From assembly GCA_937876865.1 (NCBI GenBank), contig CALEFF010000076.1:1-23506 (forward strand): DNA of 23,506 bases, in the 5' to 3' direction. Both the position numbers and the translations under genes were made by a program. The DNA comes from an uncultured Bacteroidales bacterium. GTDB taxonomy: Bacteria > Bacteroidota > Bacteroidia > Bacteroidales > P3. Each line of letters opens with the position of its first letter. Positions within the stretch are counted from its first letter, which is position 1. The notes beneath the pieces were generated by a model, which saw nothing but the letters and a program-made list of their open reading frames with translations, was not told where the DNA came from and did not search any database. Below, one piece after another: positions 8,701-16,362 of this stretch.

Positions 8701-9443
8701 ACCAAGATTTCATGACTACAAAAGGTTTTACAGTTTCATACGATTTAAGACGTTCAAAGAATGTTCGAATCAATGCTAACTATACTTTACAATATGCAGA
8801 AGGAACAACAGGATTACCTACAACAACATTAGTATCTTTAATCAAGGCAGGTTATCCTAATATCAAAATGTTGTTCCCTATTGCAGACGATAGAAGACAC
8901 GAATTTAAAGTAAACTTAGACTTCCGTTTCCAAGGAGGAGATAAATATAATGGACCAACAACAACAAGAGTAGTTGTTGATAAAGATGGAAATGAAAGAG
9001 TTAAAAACATCAGATGGTTCCAAAACTTAGGATTCAACATTACAGGAGTAGCCCAATCAGGAGCACCTTACACTAAATATTTCAGTAACATACAAAACAC
9101 AATCGTTGGTAGTTTCAGAGGAGCTCGTTTACCATGGACATTCCGTGTGGATATGAACATTGATAAATCTTACACTTTGAAAGTAGGAAAGAAAACTACT
9201 ATGTTAAACTTCTTTGCAAGAATAACAAACGTATTTAATATTAAGAATGTTAGAGGTGTTTATGGTGTAACAGGGGACCCTGAAGATAACGGATACTTAA
9301 CTGACCCTGAAACACAAACAATAATTCAAGGACAACTAAATGAACAATCATACAGAGATTATTATACTATGTATTATAACAATGCATACTATAATTACTC
9401 TACACCAAGAATGATTTATTTAGGGGTATCTTATCAGTTCTAA
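5757..9443 (+). CDS. TonB-dependent outer-membrane receptor with carboxypeptidase-regulatory-like domain
   Basis: A 1228-residue outer-membrane receptor. Residues 1-24 are a signal peptide (LFFTLGLLLTTSLMLYSQ). Residues 25-112 form a CarboxypepD_reg-like β-sandwich (GTLTGTITDSQTKEPLPFVN, then TTDINGNYQIKPLSPGAYDI). The plug lies at about 137-225 (ISAEDLDKM, GARGQDQ-type turn, YVNGV, IAEVQVILGGTPASIGEAIG). The rest is a 22-strand-type barrel ending in a terminal Phe (YLGVSYQF), the usual BAM signal. Such receptors use TonB energy for uptake, or act in surface assemblies. No SusD-like lipoprotein gene follows; instead a large exported protein and a PorV-like protein do. A DIDGDG calcium-type loop lies at residues 467-472 within an extracellular-size insertion. 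The start could be the second ATG (5763) with no change to the signal peptide. The substrate is unknown. Confidence 0.93.
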   Translation: MGMLRKLFFTLGLLLTTSLMLYSQGTLTGTITDSQTKEPLPFVNVIVEQNGQQMGGATTDINGNYQIKPLSPGAYDIRASFMGYKTVLKTGVQVKASGFTLEGSLEMTPTAEVLDLVEVVEYSIPLIDQGSSESGKRISAEDLDKMTANTVDGIIASVGGITDNEGGAGSARGQDQMKTYVNGVAKKGSVNIPKQSIAEVQVILGGTPASIGEAIGGATNITLLPPQNQFQGFVQYQTSEFLDTRGYHRADIFFTGPLYKKKNKETGVENSVIGYRLAGFASYSADGYIRPRDRRYYMVKDDVLERLRQNPLVFNPATGAVNYAAEFLTLNDFERVGRKPNLGSASIYLDGGLDFRFSKNSSLQINAEYTYGKGMNGGVSSMLLNNFNNSESYSNSFQVMADFTQKFPSEEGSSALIKNVIFNVVGSYSRSYGESYSKDHGDNLFRYGHVGYFNTHKRNSYELVRMDIDGDGSKEYVYQHNGWLDYQVDYTPSEYNPSMSAYTSQIYFSDEFQDLRDYGYTINYDNLRSINGLVNGDSPLSVYSMFTNVGVVTSSYSKSENQYIYAAARVSADVGAHQLELGFQYDQSIYRGYSLNASGLWTIMKQEANQHLLYRDLDNPIIDNSSTIPYVTYDRRYDAGSQTFFDKQIRQALGLAVDGTEYIDIDSYDPSTFSLDMFSADELYNTGNALVSYYGYDHRGNKLIGKQSLQDFFAGVDGNRNIGAWEPIYAAGYVQDKFFFRDLIFNIGLRVDRFDGNQMGLKDPYTLYSSYTAGELRAAGRTDIPNGIGDGYVVYVDKLSSSTTVDNVEIRGYRNASENAWYTANGELVSNPDDVAGASGQPLPYRKGTLTETGLPTQISTDAFEDYKPQYVAMPRVAFSFPVSDKSEFKASYDVIARRPSEGAWQANYAGYLFMEKMNGAVFTNPNLKPEKITNYELGFQQVLSKSSALGITAYYKQTRDLINIVQYVGADPTNMYYSYENQDFMTTKGFTVSYDLRRSKNVRINANYTLQYAEGTTGLPTTTLVSLIKAGYPNIKMLFPIADDRRHEFKVNLDFRFQGGDKYNGPTTTRVVVDKDGNERVKNIRWFQNLGFNITGVAQSGAPYTKYFSNIQNTIVGSFRGARLPWTFRVDMNIDKSYTLKVGKKTTMLNFFARITNVFNIKNVRGVYGVTGDPEDNGYLTDPETQTIIQGQLNEQSYRDYYTMYYNNAYYNYSTPRMIYLGVSYQF

Positions 9444-9470
9444 TAATTACAGATAAAAAATAAATAGTAT

Positions 9471-12400
9471 ATGAAACATATTAGCAGTAAAATATCATTA
9501 TTATTGATGTGCTTTATGCTTGTTGGAGCAACTGCATATGCAGAGACATATAAAGGTGCAGTTAAGAAACCAGCAAAGAAAGCAGAATTAGAAAGATGTC
9601 GTAGGGGACAGGGTTCTGCTGAATTGAGCATAAACAATGTTAGAGCCCGTATAAATACTTCTGGTAACATGTGGTATGATGGTTCTACAGCACGTTATTT
9701 TGTGCCAAAAGATGGAAATAGTACAGCGATGTTCTGTGCGGCTTTATGGATTGGAGGACAAGATGCAAACCTTCAATTGCGTGTTGCTGCGTTGAAATTC
9801 GGACAAGCTGGGGATGACTTTTGGCCAGGTCCATTAACAGTAGATGCAAATGCATCAGTAGATAAAGCAGTTTGTGAACAATGGGACAAACACTTTAAAA
9901 TAACAAAAGCAGAAGTAGAATATTTCGTAGATGGATTTGAATATCAAGGTGGAACATTTATTGGAGTAGATGCTTCGAGAGCAACAGAAGCAATCAAAAC
10001 ATGGCCTGCTCACGGAGATGTTTCTAAAAACCAATCTAAATTCATGGCTCCATTCTTTGATAGAAATGGAGACGGGGTTTATAGTTGGGAAGACGGAGAT
10101 TATCCTTACTATGACTTGTCAGGAGAATTATGTCCTGCAAAGCAAAAAGAACAATGGGCAGAATTAGGATTGCCATTCACTCCAACTCCAACTATGGAAT
10201 CTGACACAACAAATCCTAACTATGGAACAGGAGGAGTTGTCAAAGCCTATGGTGGATTGTTAGTTGACCAAGTATTAAAAGGAGACGAAACTATTTGGTG
10301 GGTATTCAACGATAAAGGAAATGCACATACAGAATCAGGATCTGAAAATCCAATTGGCTTAGAAATCAGAGCACAAGCATTTGCTTTTGCTATGAATGAT
10401 GAAATCAACAATATGACATTCTATTCATACGAAATCATTAACCGTTCTACATTTACATTGACAAATACATATTTTTCTCAATGGGTTGACCCAGACTTAG
10501 GATATTCACATGACGACTTTGTAGGTTGTGATGTTGAACGAGGATTGGGATATTGTTACAATGGTAAAGCAACAGATGGTCCAGGAACAGGTTCTTATTC
10601 GGGAAACCCTCCTGCAATTGGAATAGACTTCTTCCAAGGCCCATATATGGACCCTGATGGAAGAGATAATCCAAAAGTTGACAATGAAAAAGTTGCTGAC
10701 ATCTACGGAGCAACAGCCTTAGACCCTTATAGAAATGAAGATGGAACAGTAAACCATATCTTATTAACTGAGGACGCTTATAAATTCAAAGATTGTTGGT
10801 ATCCAAAATCAAGAGACTCAATTGATGCTTGTGCTATCAATGGAGTAAACTTCGGAAACGGAATTGTGGATGATGAACGTTTTGGTATGAGAAGATTCGT
10901 TTATTATAATAATGATGGTGCTAACAATGGAGAACCTGATAAAGCAACAGACTACTATAACTATTTGAGAGGTATTTGGAAAGACGGAAGTAAAATGTGT
11001 TATGGTGGAAATGGATATAACTCAGGAGCAGGACTTGAATTAGATATTAAATCAGATTTTATGTTCCCAGGAAATTCCGATATTTGGGGTTGGGGTACAA
11101 GAACTAACGGAAATGAAGATTTTGGTAAAACTAATGTTTGGACAGAGCAAACAGCAGGTAATGCAGCAGCTGATAGACGTTTTATGCAATCTGCAGGACC
11201 ATTCACATTGGAACCAGGAGCAATAAACTATATTACAGTAGGTATTCCATTTGCACAAGCAGCAAGTGGTGGCCCAATGGCATCTGTAGAATTATTAAGA
11301 CAAATAGATGACAAATGTCAAGCTTTGTTTGATAATTGTTTCAATGTATTGGAAGGACCTGATGCTCCAAATGTAGTAGTTCAAGAACTTGATAGAGAGA
11401 TTATACTATATTTAACAAACGAAGCAGGTAATAACGTAAATGAAGCATTCGAAGCAGAAGATGTTACTATACCACGTTCGTATGATGTTACAGATACAGC
11501 AGGAAACGTTGTTGAAACTATTAATTACGATAGACATTATAGATTTGAAGGATATCAAATATTCCAATTAGCAGACGAAACGGTTTCTGTTGCTGATCTT
11601 TATGATCAATCAAAATCTCGTTTAATTGCACAATGTGATATTGAAAACTATGATTCAACACAAAACAATCAGCCTATTTCAAAATTGATTAATTATACAA
11701 CAACAGATGATATATTATCAGGACAAGTAATGGTTGATGGAGAAAATAAAGGAATTAGACACAGTTTCAAAATCACGGAAGATAAATTTGCTGCTACAAA
11801 CGATAAGAGAATAGTAAACAATAAGAAATACTATTATATTGCAATAGCATACGCATACAATAACTTTAAACAATACAATCCAAATGATGTTACAAAATTA
11901 GATGGACAAAAAATACCATACTTAGCATCAAGAAAGCTTGGAGGTGGTGGAAGTATTGAGCCTGTTGTTGCAATACCACACATGACAAATTCAGAACAAA
12001 ATGGAACATTGTTGCAATCATCATACGGAATGTCTCCTGAAATTATTAGATTAGAAGGACAAGGAAATGGTGGCATGGTGTTGAATTTTGATAAAACTAC
12101 AATTGAACAATTAGTAGGAAAAAGAGGAGAGGAAAGTCGTGATGAAAATAATAATCCAGTTAACTTTATTCCAACACCAGTTTATGCCGTAAACTATGGA
12201 CCATTGAATGTTAAAATAGTTGACCCATTGGCAATTCGTACAGGAAGTTATAATTTAAGAATAGTTCCAACCGAAGGAAATATGAACGAAGCTTATTGGG
12301 AATTGACAAATGCAAATGGAGGTGAAATATATGAAGGTGTTGATACAATCCGTTCTTCAAGACCGATTGGAGAAATTAATGAAGAAATCATATTTGAATT

Positions 12401-14045
12401 AGGATTGTCAATCCAATTAACAAATCCTAAAGCAGTAGCAACTTCTAATGTAGCAACAATAACAGCAGGAGAAGCAAAAGGTGGAGATTTAATACCAGGA
12501 GCCTTGTTATCATCAGCAATAACATTTGCAGATCCATCAAAAACATGGTTGACAGGAGTTGCTGACAATGATGCACTACAAGCGTTAGACTGGATTAGAG
12601 CAGGAGGACTTACAGGGGCAGATGATGAAGATTTAAGTAATGCTTATTTAGATTATTTCCATACAGGGGTACTTGGACCACAAGGAGTATATATTGAAAC
12701 ACCATTAGATGCTAAATCGGAGTTTGAAAATTGTGTTGGTGGTTGGTGGGCACCATACAGATTAACTTCTGTATCATATAACTATGAGTCAGGACAAAAA
12801 ACACCTTACGTGCACCCTGCATTCACAGATGCATACTATTTTAACCCAGATCCAAATGCATACGATATAGAAAATCCTGACCAATGGAATCCAGGAAAAC
12901 TTGTAAGTATGATATCAAATGATATGAATAATTTAGCATCTGTTGATATTGTCTTTACAAACGATCAATCAAAATGGACAAGATGCCCTATTATTGAAAT
13001 GGGTAATGATCCTTCACTAACACAAGGAAATGCAAAAGCGTTCTCATTAAGAAAAGCTCCTTCTGTTGGAAAAGATGGATTGGCTGATGGCACAGGAGAA
13101 GGTATGGGTTGGTTCCCAGGATATGCTGTTAATCTTGAAACAGGTGAAAGATTAAATATAATCTTTGGAGAAAATTCAGCATTAGGACATCAAAATGGTA
13201 GAGATATGTTGTGGAATCCTACAATGGCAACAACAGACCAAGGGGGATATGTATTTGGAGGTATGCACTACATATATGTATTGGGAACATCAGAAGTAAA
13301 TGTTAACAAAACAATCGTAAAACCTACACGTTACGATCAAGGAGCATGGGCTTATAACATATTAAAGGGATTAAGTGAAGCAACAGGTGTTACACTAGAT
13401 GTAGCTAAAATCAAAGCAGCTCACGAATTATTCGCAACAGTAATGTGGGTAGGTATGCCTCTTGCTACTTGTTTTGAATCAGGAAATGCTAACGTTGCGT
13501 TAGAAAACAAATCACAATCGTTGATTCCAACAGATGCAACAGTATCTATTAGAATAAGAAAACCATATTCAGCAAAATGGTCTAACAATGAAGGTGGAGT
13601 AAATGCAAATCCTGTAAATGACAACAATCCTATGTATCAATTCTCAATAGATGCAGGTTTAGCAACAATTCTTGGACATACAGAAACTGCACAATCAGCA
13701 TTAGATAACATCACAGTTGTTCCTAATCCATATTATGCGTTCTCATTGTATGAACAAGACCAAATTCAAAACCTTGTTAAAATCACCAACCTTCCACCTG
13801 ATTGTTACATAACTATCTATGCTTTGGATGGAACAGTGGTTAGAAAATTGAGAGGACCTTCTGCTTCATTGGTATCAGGAGGAGGTACAGCATTAACATC
13901 GGTTGATTGGGATTTGAAAAACCATAAAGGATTACCAATAGCTGGAGGAGTTTATCTAATTCACATTAAAGCTGATGGAGTAGGTGAAAGACTAATCAAA
14001 TGGTTTGGAGCTTTAAGACCAGTTGACTTAAACTCATTCCAATAA
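9471..14045 (+). CDS. Large exported protein with T9SS/FlgD-like C-terminal domain
   Basis: A 1524-residue protein starting 27 nt after the receptor gene. Residues 1-24 are a signal peptide (LLLMCFMLVGATAYA). The N-terminal region has LWIGGQDANLQLRVAA and DDFWPGPL, a signature I associate with large uncharacterised T9SS-associated proteins of Bacteroidota (from memory, not searched). An EF-hand/dockerin-like loop DRNGDGVYSWEDGD starts at residue 197. The middle holds no enzyme motif I can identify. The last ~110 residues begin VVPNPYYAF, continue NLVKITNLPPDCYITIYALDG, WDLKNHKG and GGVYLIHIKADGVGERLIKW, a FlgD/T9SS type-A-like β-sandwich. Unlike the standard sorting domain, it does not stop after the final strand but carries a tail, FGALRPVDLNSFQ. 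It is likely exported by Sec, then moved to or across the outer membrane. Function unknown. Confidence 0.85.
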   Translation: MKHISSKISLLLMCFMLVGATAYAETYKGAVKKPAKKAELERCRRGQGSAELSINNVRARINTSGNMWYDGSTARYFVPKDGNSTAMFCAALWIGGQDANLQLRVAALKFGQAGDDFWPGPLTVDANASVDKAVCEQWDKHFKITKAEVEYFVDGFEYQGGTFIGVDASRATEAIKTWPAHGDVSKNQSKFMAPFFDRNGDGVYSWEDGDYPYYDLSGELCPAKQKEQWAELGLPFTPTPTMESDTTNPNYGTGGVVKAYGGLLVDQVLKGDETIWWVFNDKGNAHTESGSENPIGLEIRAQAFAFAMNDEINNMTFYSYEIINRSTFTLTNTYFSQWVDPDLGYSHDDFVGCDVERGLGYCYNGKATDGPGTGSYSGNPPAIGIDFFQGPYMDPDGRDNPKVDNEKVADIYGATALDPYRNEDGTVNHILLTEDAYKFKDCWYPKSRDSIDACAINGVNFGNGIVDDERFGMRRFVYYNNDGANNGEPDKATDYYNYLRGIWKDGSKMCYGGNGYNSGAGLELDIKSDFMFPGNSDIWGWGTRTNGNEDFGKTNVWTEQTAGNAAADRRFMQSAGPFTLEPGAINYITVGIPFAQAASGGPMASVELLRQIDDKCQALFDNCFNVLEGPDAPNVVVQELDREIILYLTNEAGNNVNEAFEAEDVTIPRSYDVTDTAGNVVETINYDRHYRFEGYQIFQLADETVSVADLYDQSKSRLIAQCDIENYDSTQNNQPISKLINYTTTDDILSGQVMVDGENKGIRHSFKITEDKFAATNDKRIVNNKKYYYIAIAYAYNNFKQYNPNDVTKLDGQKIPYLASRKLGGGGSIEPVVAIPHMTNSEQNGTLLQSSYGMSPEIIRLEGQGNGGMVLNFDKTTIEQLVGKRGEESRDENNNPVNFIPTPVYAVNYGPLNVKIVDPLAIRTGSYNLRIVPTEGNMNEAYWELTNANGGEIYEGVDTIRSSRPIGEINEEIIFELGLSIQLTNPKAVATSNVATITAGEAKGGDLIPGALLSSAITFADPSKTWLTGVADNDALQALDWIRAGGLTGADDEDLSNAYLDYFHTGVLGPQGVYIETPLDAKSEFENCVGGWWAPYRLTSVSYNYESGQKTPYVHPAFTDAYYFNPDPNAYDIENPDQWNPGKLVSMISNDMNNLASVDIVFTNDQSKWTRCPIIEMGNDPSLTQGNAKAFSLRKAPSVGKDGLADGTGEGMGWFPGYAVNLETGERLNIIFGENSALGHQNGRDMLWNPTMATTDQGGYVFGGMHYIYVLGTSEVNVNKTIVKPTRYDQGAWAYNILKGLSEATGVTLDVAKIKAAHELFATVMWVGMPLATCFESGNANVALENKSQSLIPTDATVSIRIRKPYSAKWSNNEGGVNANPVNDNNPMYQFSIDAGLATILGHTETAQSALDNITVVPNPYYAFSLYEQDQIQNLVKITNLPPDCYITIYALDGTVVRKLRGPSASLVSGGGTALTSVDWDLKNHKGLPIAGGVYLIHIKADGVGERLIKWFGALRPVDLNSFQ

Positions 14046-14085
14046 TCTAACAATATTGCTTAAAACTTATAAAGAAAATAGGAAT

Positions 14086-15171
14086 ATGAAAAATATAAAA
14101 AGAATATTGACAGGCGTTATACTTTGCATCTTAATGGTGCCAAGTATAACAGCGAATGCAGGGAATGATGACAGAAGAGGAACTGCAGGTGCTCCATATT
14201 TATTGATAAACCCTTGGGTAAAAAGTTCTGGTTGGTCAGGAGTAAATACAGCAAATGGAACAGGTGTTGACGCTCTTTTCAGTAATGTTGCGGGATTAGC
14301 TCGTACAACAGGAACAGAGGTTTCATTTGGATACACTTCTTGGCTTCAAAATTCAGGAGTTAGCAACATAGCAGCAGGACTTGCACAAAGCCTTGGAGAT
14401 TTTGGAGTTTTAGGGTTGTCTGTTAGTTCAATGAATTTTGGATCAATTGAAAGAACAACAGTAAACTCACCAGAAATAGGAAATAATGGTACATTTAGAC
14501 CAAGCATTATGAATGTAGCAGTTTCTTATGGTAAGGCTTTTTCAACATCAATTTATGCGGGTGCAACATTGAAGTTACTTACTGAGTCAATAGATAATGT
14601 TTCAAGTACAGCATTTGCAATTGATGCGGGTGTTCAATATGTTACAGGTGAAAACTATGAATTGAAATTCGGTATTGCCTTAAAGAATTGGGGACCATCA
14701 GCAAGTTTTTCAGGTGACGGGTTATCAATCAACACTATGCCTGAGAATGCTGGACACTTTATGACAACAGAACAACGTTCAGCTTCTTACGAATTGCCTT
14801 CAAGTTTGAATATTGGTATGTCATACGACATTTTATTTGCAGAAAATAATCATAGAATAACAATAGCAGGTAACTTTGCTTCTATGGCGTTTGGAAAAGA
14901 CCAATATACATTAGGACTTGAATATGGCTTTATGAAATTCTTTATGCTAAGAGCAGGTTACACTTACGAAGAAAAGCTTACAACAGACATTTATGATGAA
15001 AATGGTTCAACTACTCTTATGAATGGTCTTGCATGTGGAGCTTCTGTAATGGCACCTCTTTCAAAAGCAAAAGCAGGAAAAAATGCAATGAACTTAGCGT
15101 TAGATTATAGTTTTAGACTTACAAAAATAATGGGAGGAATCCACTCGTTAGGAATTTCATTCTCTTTGTAA
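14086..15171 (+). CDS. PorV/PorQ-family outer-membrane β-barrel protein
   Basis: A 361-residue protein. The signal peptide is residues 1-25 (ILTGVILCILMVPSITANA). Next comes the family signature region: GTAGAPYLLINPWVKSSGWS, GVNTANGTGVDALFSNVAGLA, equivalent to the AG..FLLI.P..R..G...V....DA...NPA.LA pattern of PorV/PorQ proteins. The rest is alternating amphipathic strands ending ISFSL, a FadL-like barrel. PorV (LptO) of the T9SS is the shuttle that receives cargo by its C-terminal domain and delivers it to the attachment complex; PorQ is a paralogue. Standing 40 nt after a gene whose product has a T9SS-like C-terminal domain, this copy may be a dedicated shuttle for it (inference). I chose the ATG at 14086; an in-frame TTG at 14056 would add ten charged residues before the signal peptide. 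The operon ends here with a strong terminator. Confidence 0.85.
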   Translation: MKNIKRILTGVILCILMVPSITANAGNDDRRGTAGAPYLLINPWVKSSGWSGVNTANGTGVDALFSNVAGLARTTGTEVSFGYTSWLQNSGVSNIAAGLAQSLGDFGVLGLSVSSMNFGSIERTTVNSPEIGNNGTFRPSIMNVAVSYGKAFSTSIYAGATLKLLTESIDNVSSTAFAIDAGVQYVTGENYELKFGIALKNWGPSASFSGDGLSINTMPENAGHFMTTEQRSASYELPSSLNIGMSYDILFAENNHRITIAGNFASMAFGKDQYTLGLEYGFMKFFMLRAGYTYEEKLTTDIYDENGSTTLMNGLACGASVMAPLSKAKAGKNAMNLALDYSFRLTKIMGGIHSLGISFSL

Positions 15172-15194
15172 GGGGAAACAAACAAATCGATAAA

Positions 15195-15233
15195 AAATCG
15201 AAGACTGCTAAAAACAGTCTTCGATTTGTTTTT
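15195..15233 (+). terminator. Rho-independent terminator of the receptor operon
   Basis: AAATCGAAGACTG (15195-15207) pairs perfectly with CAGTCTTCGATTT (15215-15227) around a 7-nt loop, followed by GTTTTT. A second upstream copy, AACAAATCGA at 15181-15190, can pair with 15221-15230 (TCGATTTGTT), so an alternative, longer fold that takes in part of the U-tract exists. The greA start codon is only about 23 nt downstream. Confidence 0.92.
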
Positions 15234-15256
15234 AATTAAAATAATAAAACAAGGAA

Positions 15257-15733
15257 ATGGCAGAAATAAAATATTATTCAAAAGAAGGTCTTCAAAAGTT
15301 AAAAGATGAACTTCATTACATGACAACCGTAGAGCGTCAAGCAATTTCGGCAGCCATAGCCGAGGCAAGAGATAAAGGAGACTTATCTGAAAATGCAGAA
15401 TACGATGCGGCCAAAGAAGCACAAGGACTATTGGAAGCCAAAATTTCAAAACTACAAGCTTTGATTGCAAATGCGAGATTGTTAGATGAATCAAAATTAG
15501 ATACATCAAAAGTCCTTTTATTGTCAAAAGTAGAGTTTATAAACTTAGCTTTGAATAAGAAAATGACTTACGAAATTGTTCCAGAGAGTGAAGCAGATTT
15601 AAAAACTGGGAAAATTTCTATTACATCTCCAATAGCAAAAGGACTTTTAGGAAAGAAAGTAGGAGAAATAGCAGAAATAGAAGTGCCAGCAGGTAAAATG
15701 AAATTAGAAATAACTAACATAACAAGAGATTAA
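15257..15733 (+). CDS. greA: Transcription elongation factor GreA
   Basis: A 158-residue protein of normal GreA length. It binds the secondary channel of RNA polymerase and stimulates cleavage of backtracked RNA so that stalled complexes can resume. The N-terminal coiled coil (residues 1-75) carries GDLSENAEYDAAKE at 41-54, with the acidic tip pair Asp42 and Glu45 that position the catalytic Mg ion. The C-terminal FKBP-like domain includes SPIAKGLLGKKVGEIAEIEV. The ATG at 15257 gives the usual start (MAEIKYYSKEG). It begins right after the receptor-operon terminator, with no clear -33/-7 promoter between them, so transcription may come from read-through or from a promoter inside the preceding gene. 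It is followed 3 nt later by a HIT-family gene, almost certainly co-transcribed. Confidence 0.97.
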   Translation: MAEIKYYSKEGLQKLKDELHYMTTVERQAISAAIAEARDKGDLSENAEYDAAKEAQGLLEAKISKLQALIANARLLDESKLDTSKVLLLSKVEFINLALNKKMTYEIVPESEADLKTGKISITSPIAKGLLGKKVGEIAEIEVPAGKMKLEITNITRD

Positions 15734-15736
15734 ACT

Positions 15737-16129
15737 ATGGCGTCCATATTCACAAAAATAATAAATGGAGAAATACCTTCATATAAAATAGCTGAAGACG
15801 AAAAATGTTATGCCTTTTTAGACATTTCTCCTTTAGCAGAAGGACATACATTAGTTGTACCAAAGCAAGAGGTAGATTACATATTTGATTTAGATGATGA
15901 ATTGCTAACACATCTTCATCTTTTTGCGAAAAAAGTGGCAAAAGCGATGAAAGAAGTTATTGAATGTGAAAAAATAGGAATGGCAGTAATAGGATTAGAT
16001 GTTAGACATACACATATACATCTTGTACCTTTAAAAGAAGTGGGAGATTTGAATTTTGCAAAACCAAAATTGGAACTTCCAAAAGAAAGAATGCAAGAAA
16101 TAGCAAATCTAATAGCATCAAGAATCTAA
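15737..16129 (+). CDS. HIT-family nucleotide-binding hydrolase
   Basis: A 130-residue cytoplasmic protein with the complete HIT motif HTHIHLV at residues 91-97, in which the middle His93 is the expected catalytic nucleophile. The N-terminus has FTKIINGEIPSYKIAED and YAFLDISPLAEGHTLVVPK, both typical of the HINT branch. These enzymes hydrolyse adenosine phosphoramidates, lysyl-AMP or dinucleoside polyphosphates; which one applies cannot be told here. The zinc-binding Cys pair often seen as CIFCKI is replaced by SIFTKI, so no zinc site is expected. It is 3 nt downstream of greA and shares its terminator; a greA-HIT pairing suggests a housekeeping operon. Start and length are normal. Confidence 0.95.
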   Translation: MASIFTKIINGEIPSYKIAEDEKCYAFLDISPLAEGHTLVVPKQEVDYIFDLDDELLTHLHLFAKKVAKAMKEVIECEKIGMAVIGLDVRHTHIHLVPLKEVGDLNFAKPKLELPKERMQEIANLIASRI

Positions 16130-16152
16130 AAAAAGGACAAAACATATTGTAA

Positions 16153-16196
16153 AAAAAATACCGAGTTTCAAAAAAATTGAACTCGGTATTTTTTTT
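16153..16196 (+). terminator. Rho-independent terminator of greA-HIT
   Basis: AAAAAATACCGAGTT (16153-16167) pairs with AACTCGGTATTTTTT (16180-16194), followed by further T residues. The stem is flanked by A-runs on the left, so it could also work on the minus strand, but no gene points that way. The following 16197-16294 stretch is AT-rich and shows nothing else. Confidence 0.92.
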
Positions 16197-16294
16197 CTTT
16201 GATTTTAAAAAATAAATGCAAGAAATAAATTATTAAATCTTTGTATTAAAAAATTATTTCAAAGAAAAAAATGAATAAAAAATAGAAGATTTTT

Positions 16295-16325
16295 TTTGTA
16301 GTATAAAAAAATTTGTATACTTTTG
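16295..16325 (+). promoter_or_regulatory. Bacteroidota-type promoter of the giant adhesin gene
   Basis: TTTG at 16295-16298, a 19-nt spacer, then TACTTTTG at 16318-16325: an exact TTTG-N19-TAnnTTTG arrangement, the same spacing as the promoter at 5361. The predicted start near 16332 leaves an AT-rich leader of about 30 nt with no Shine-Dalgarno sequence before the ATG at 16363. Confidence 0.75.
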
Positions 16326-16362
16326 TCAGTCTAAAAATATTTATTAACCAAAATTTAATGTT

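Noticed and set aside
14056..14085. TTG start giving the PorV-like protein ten extra residues
   Set aside because: The added residues (LKTYKENRN) would precede a complete signal peptide starting at the ATG at 14086; the ATG start is the better choice.
15251..15256. AAGGAA before greA as a Shine-Dalgarno site
   Set aside because: It abuts the ATG with almost no spacing, and Bacteroidota genes generally do not use Shine-Dalgarno pairing.
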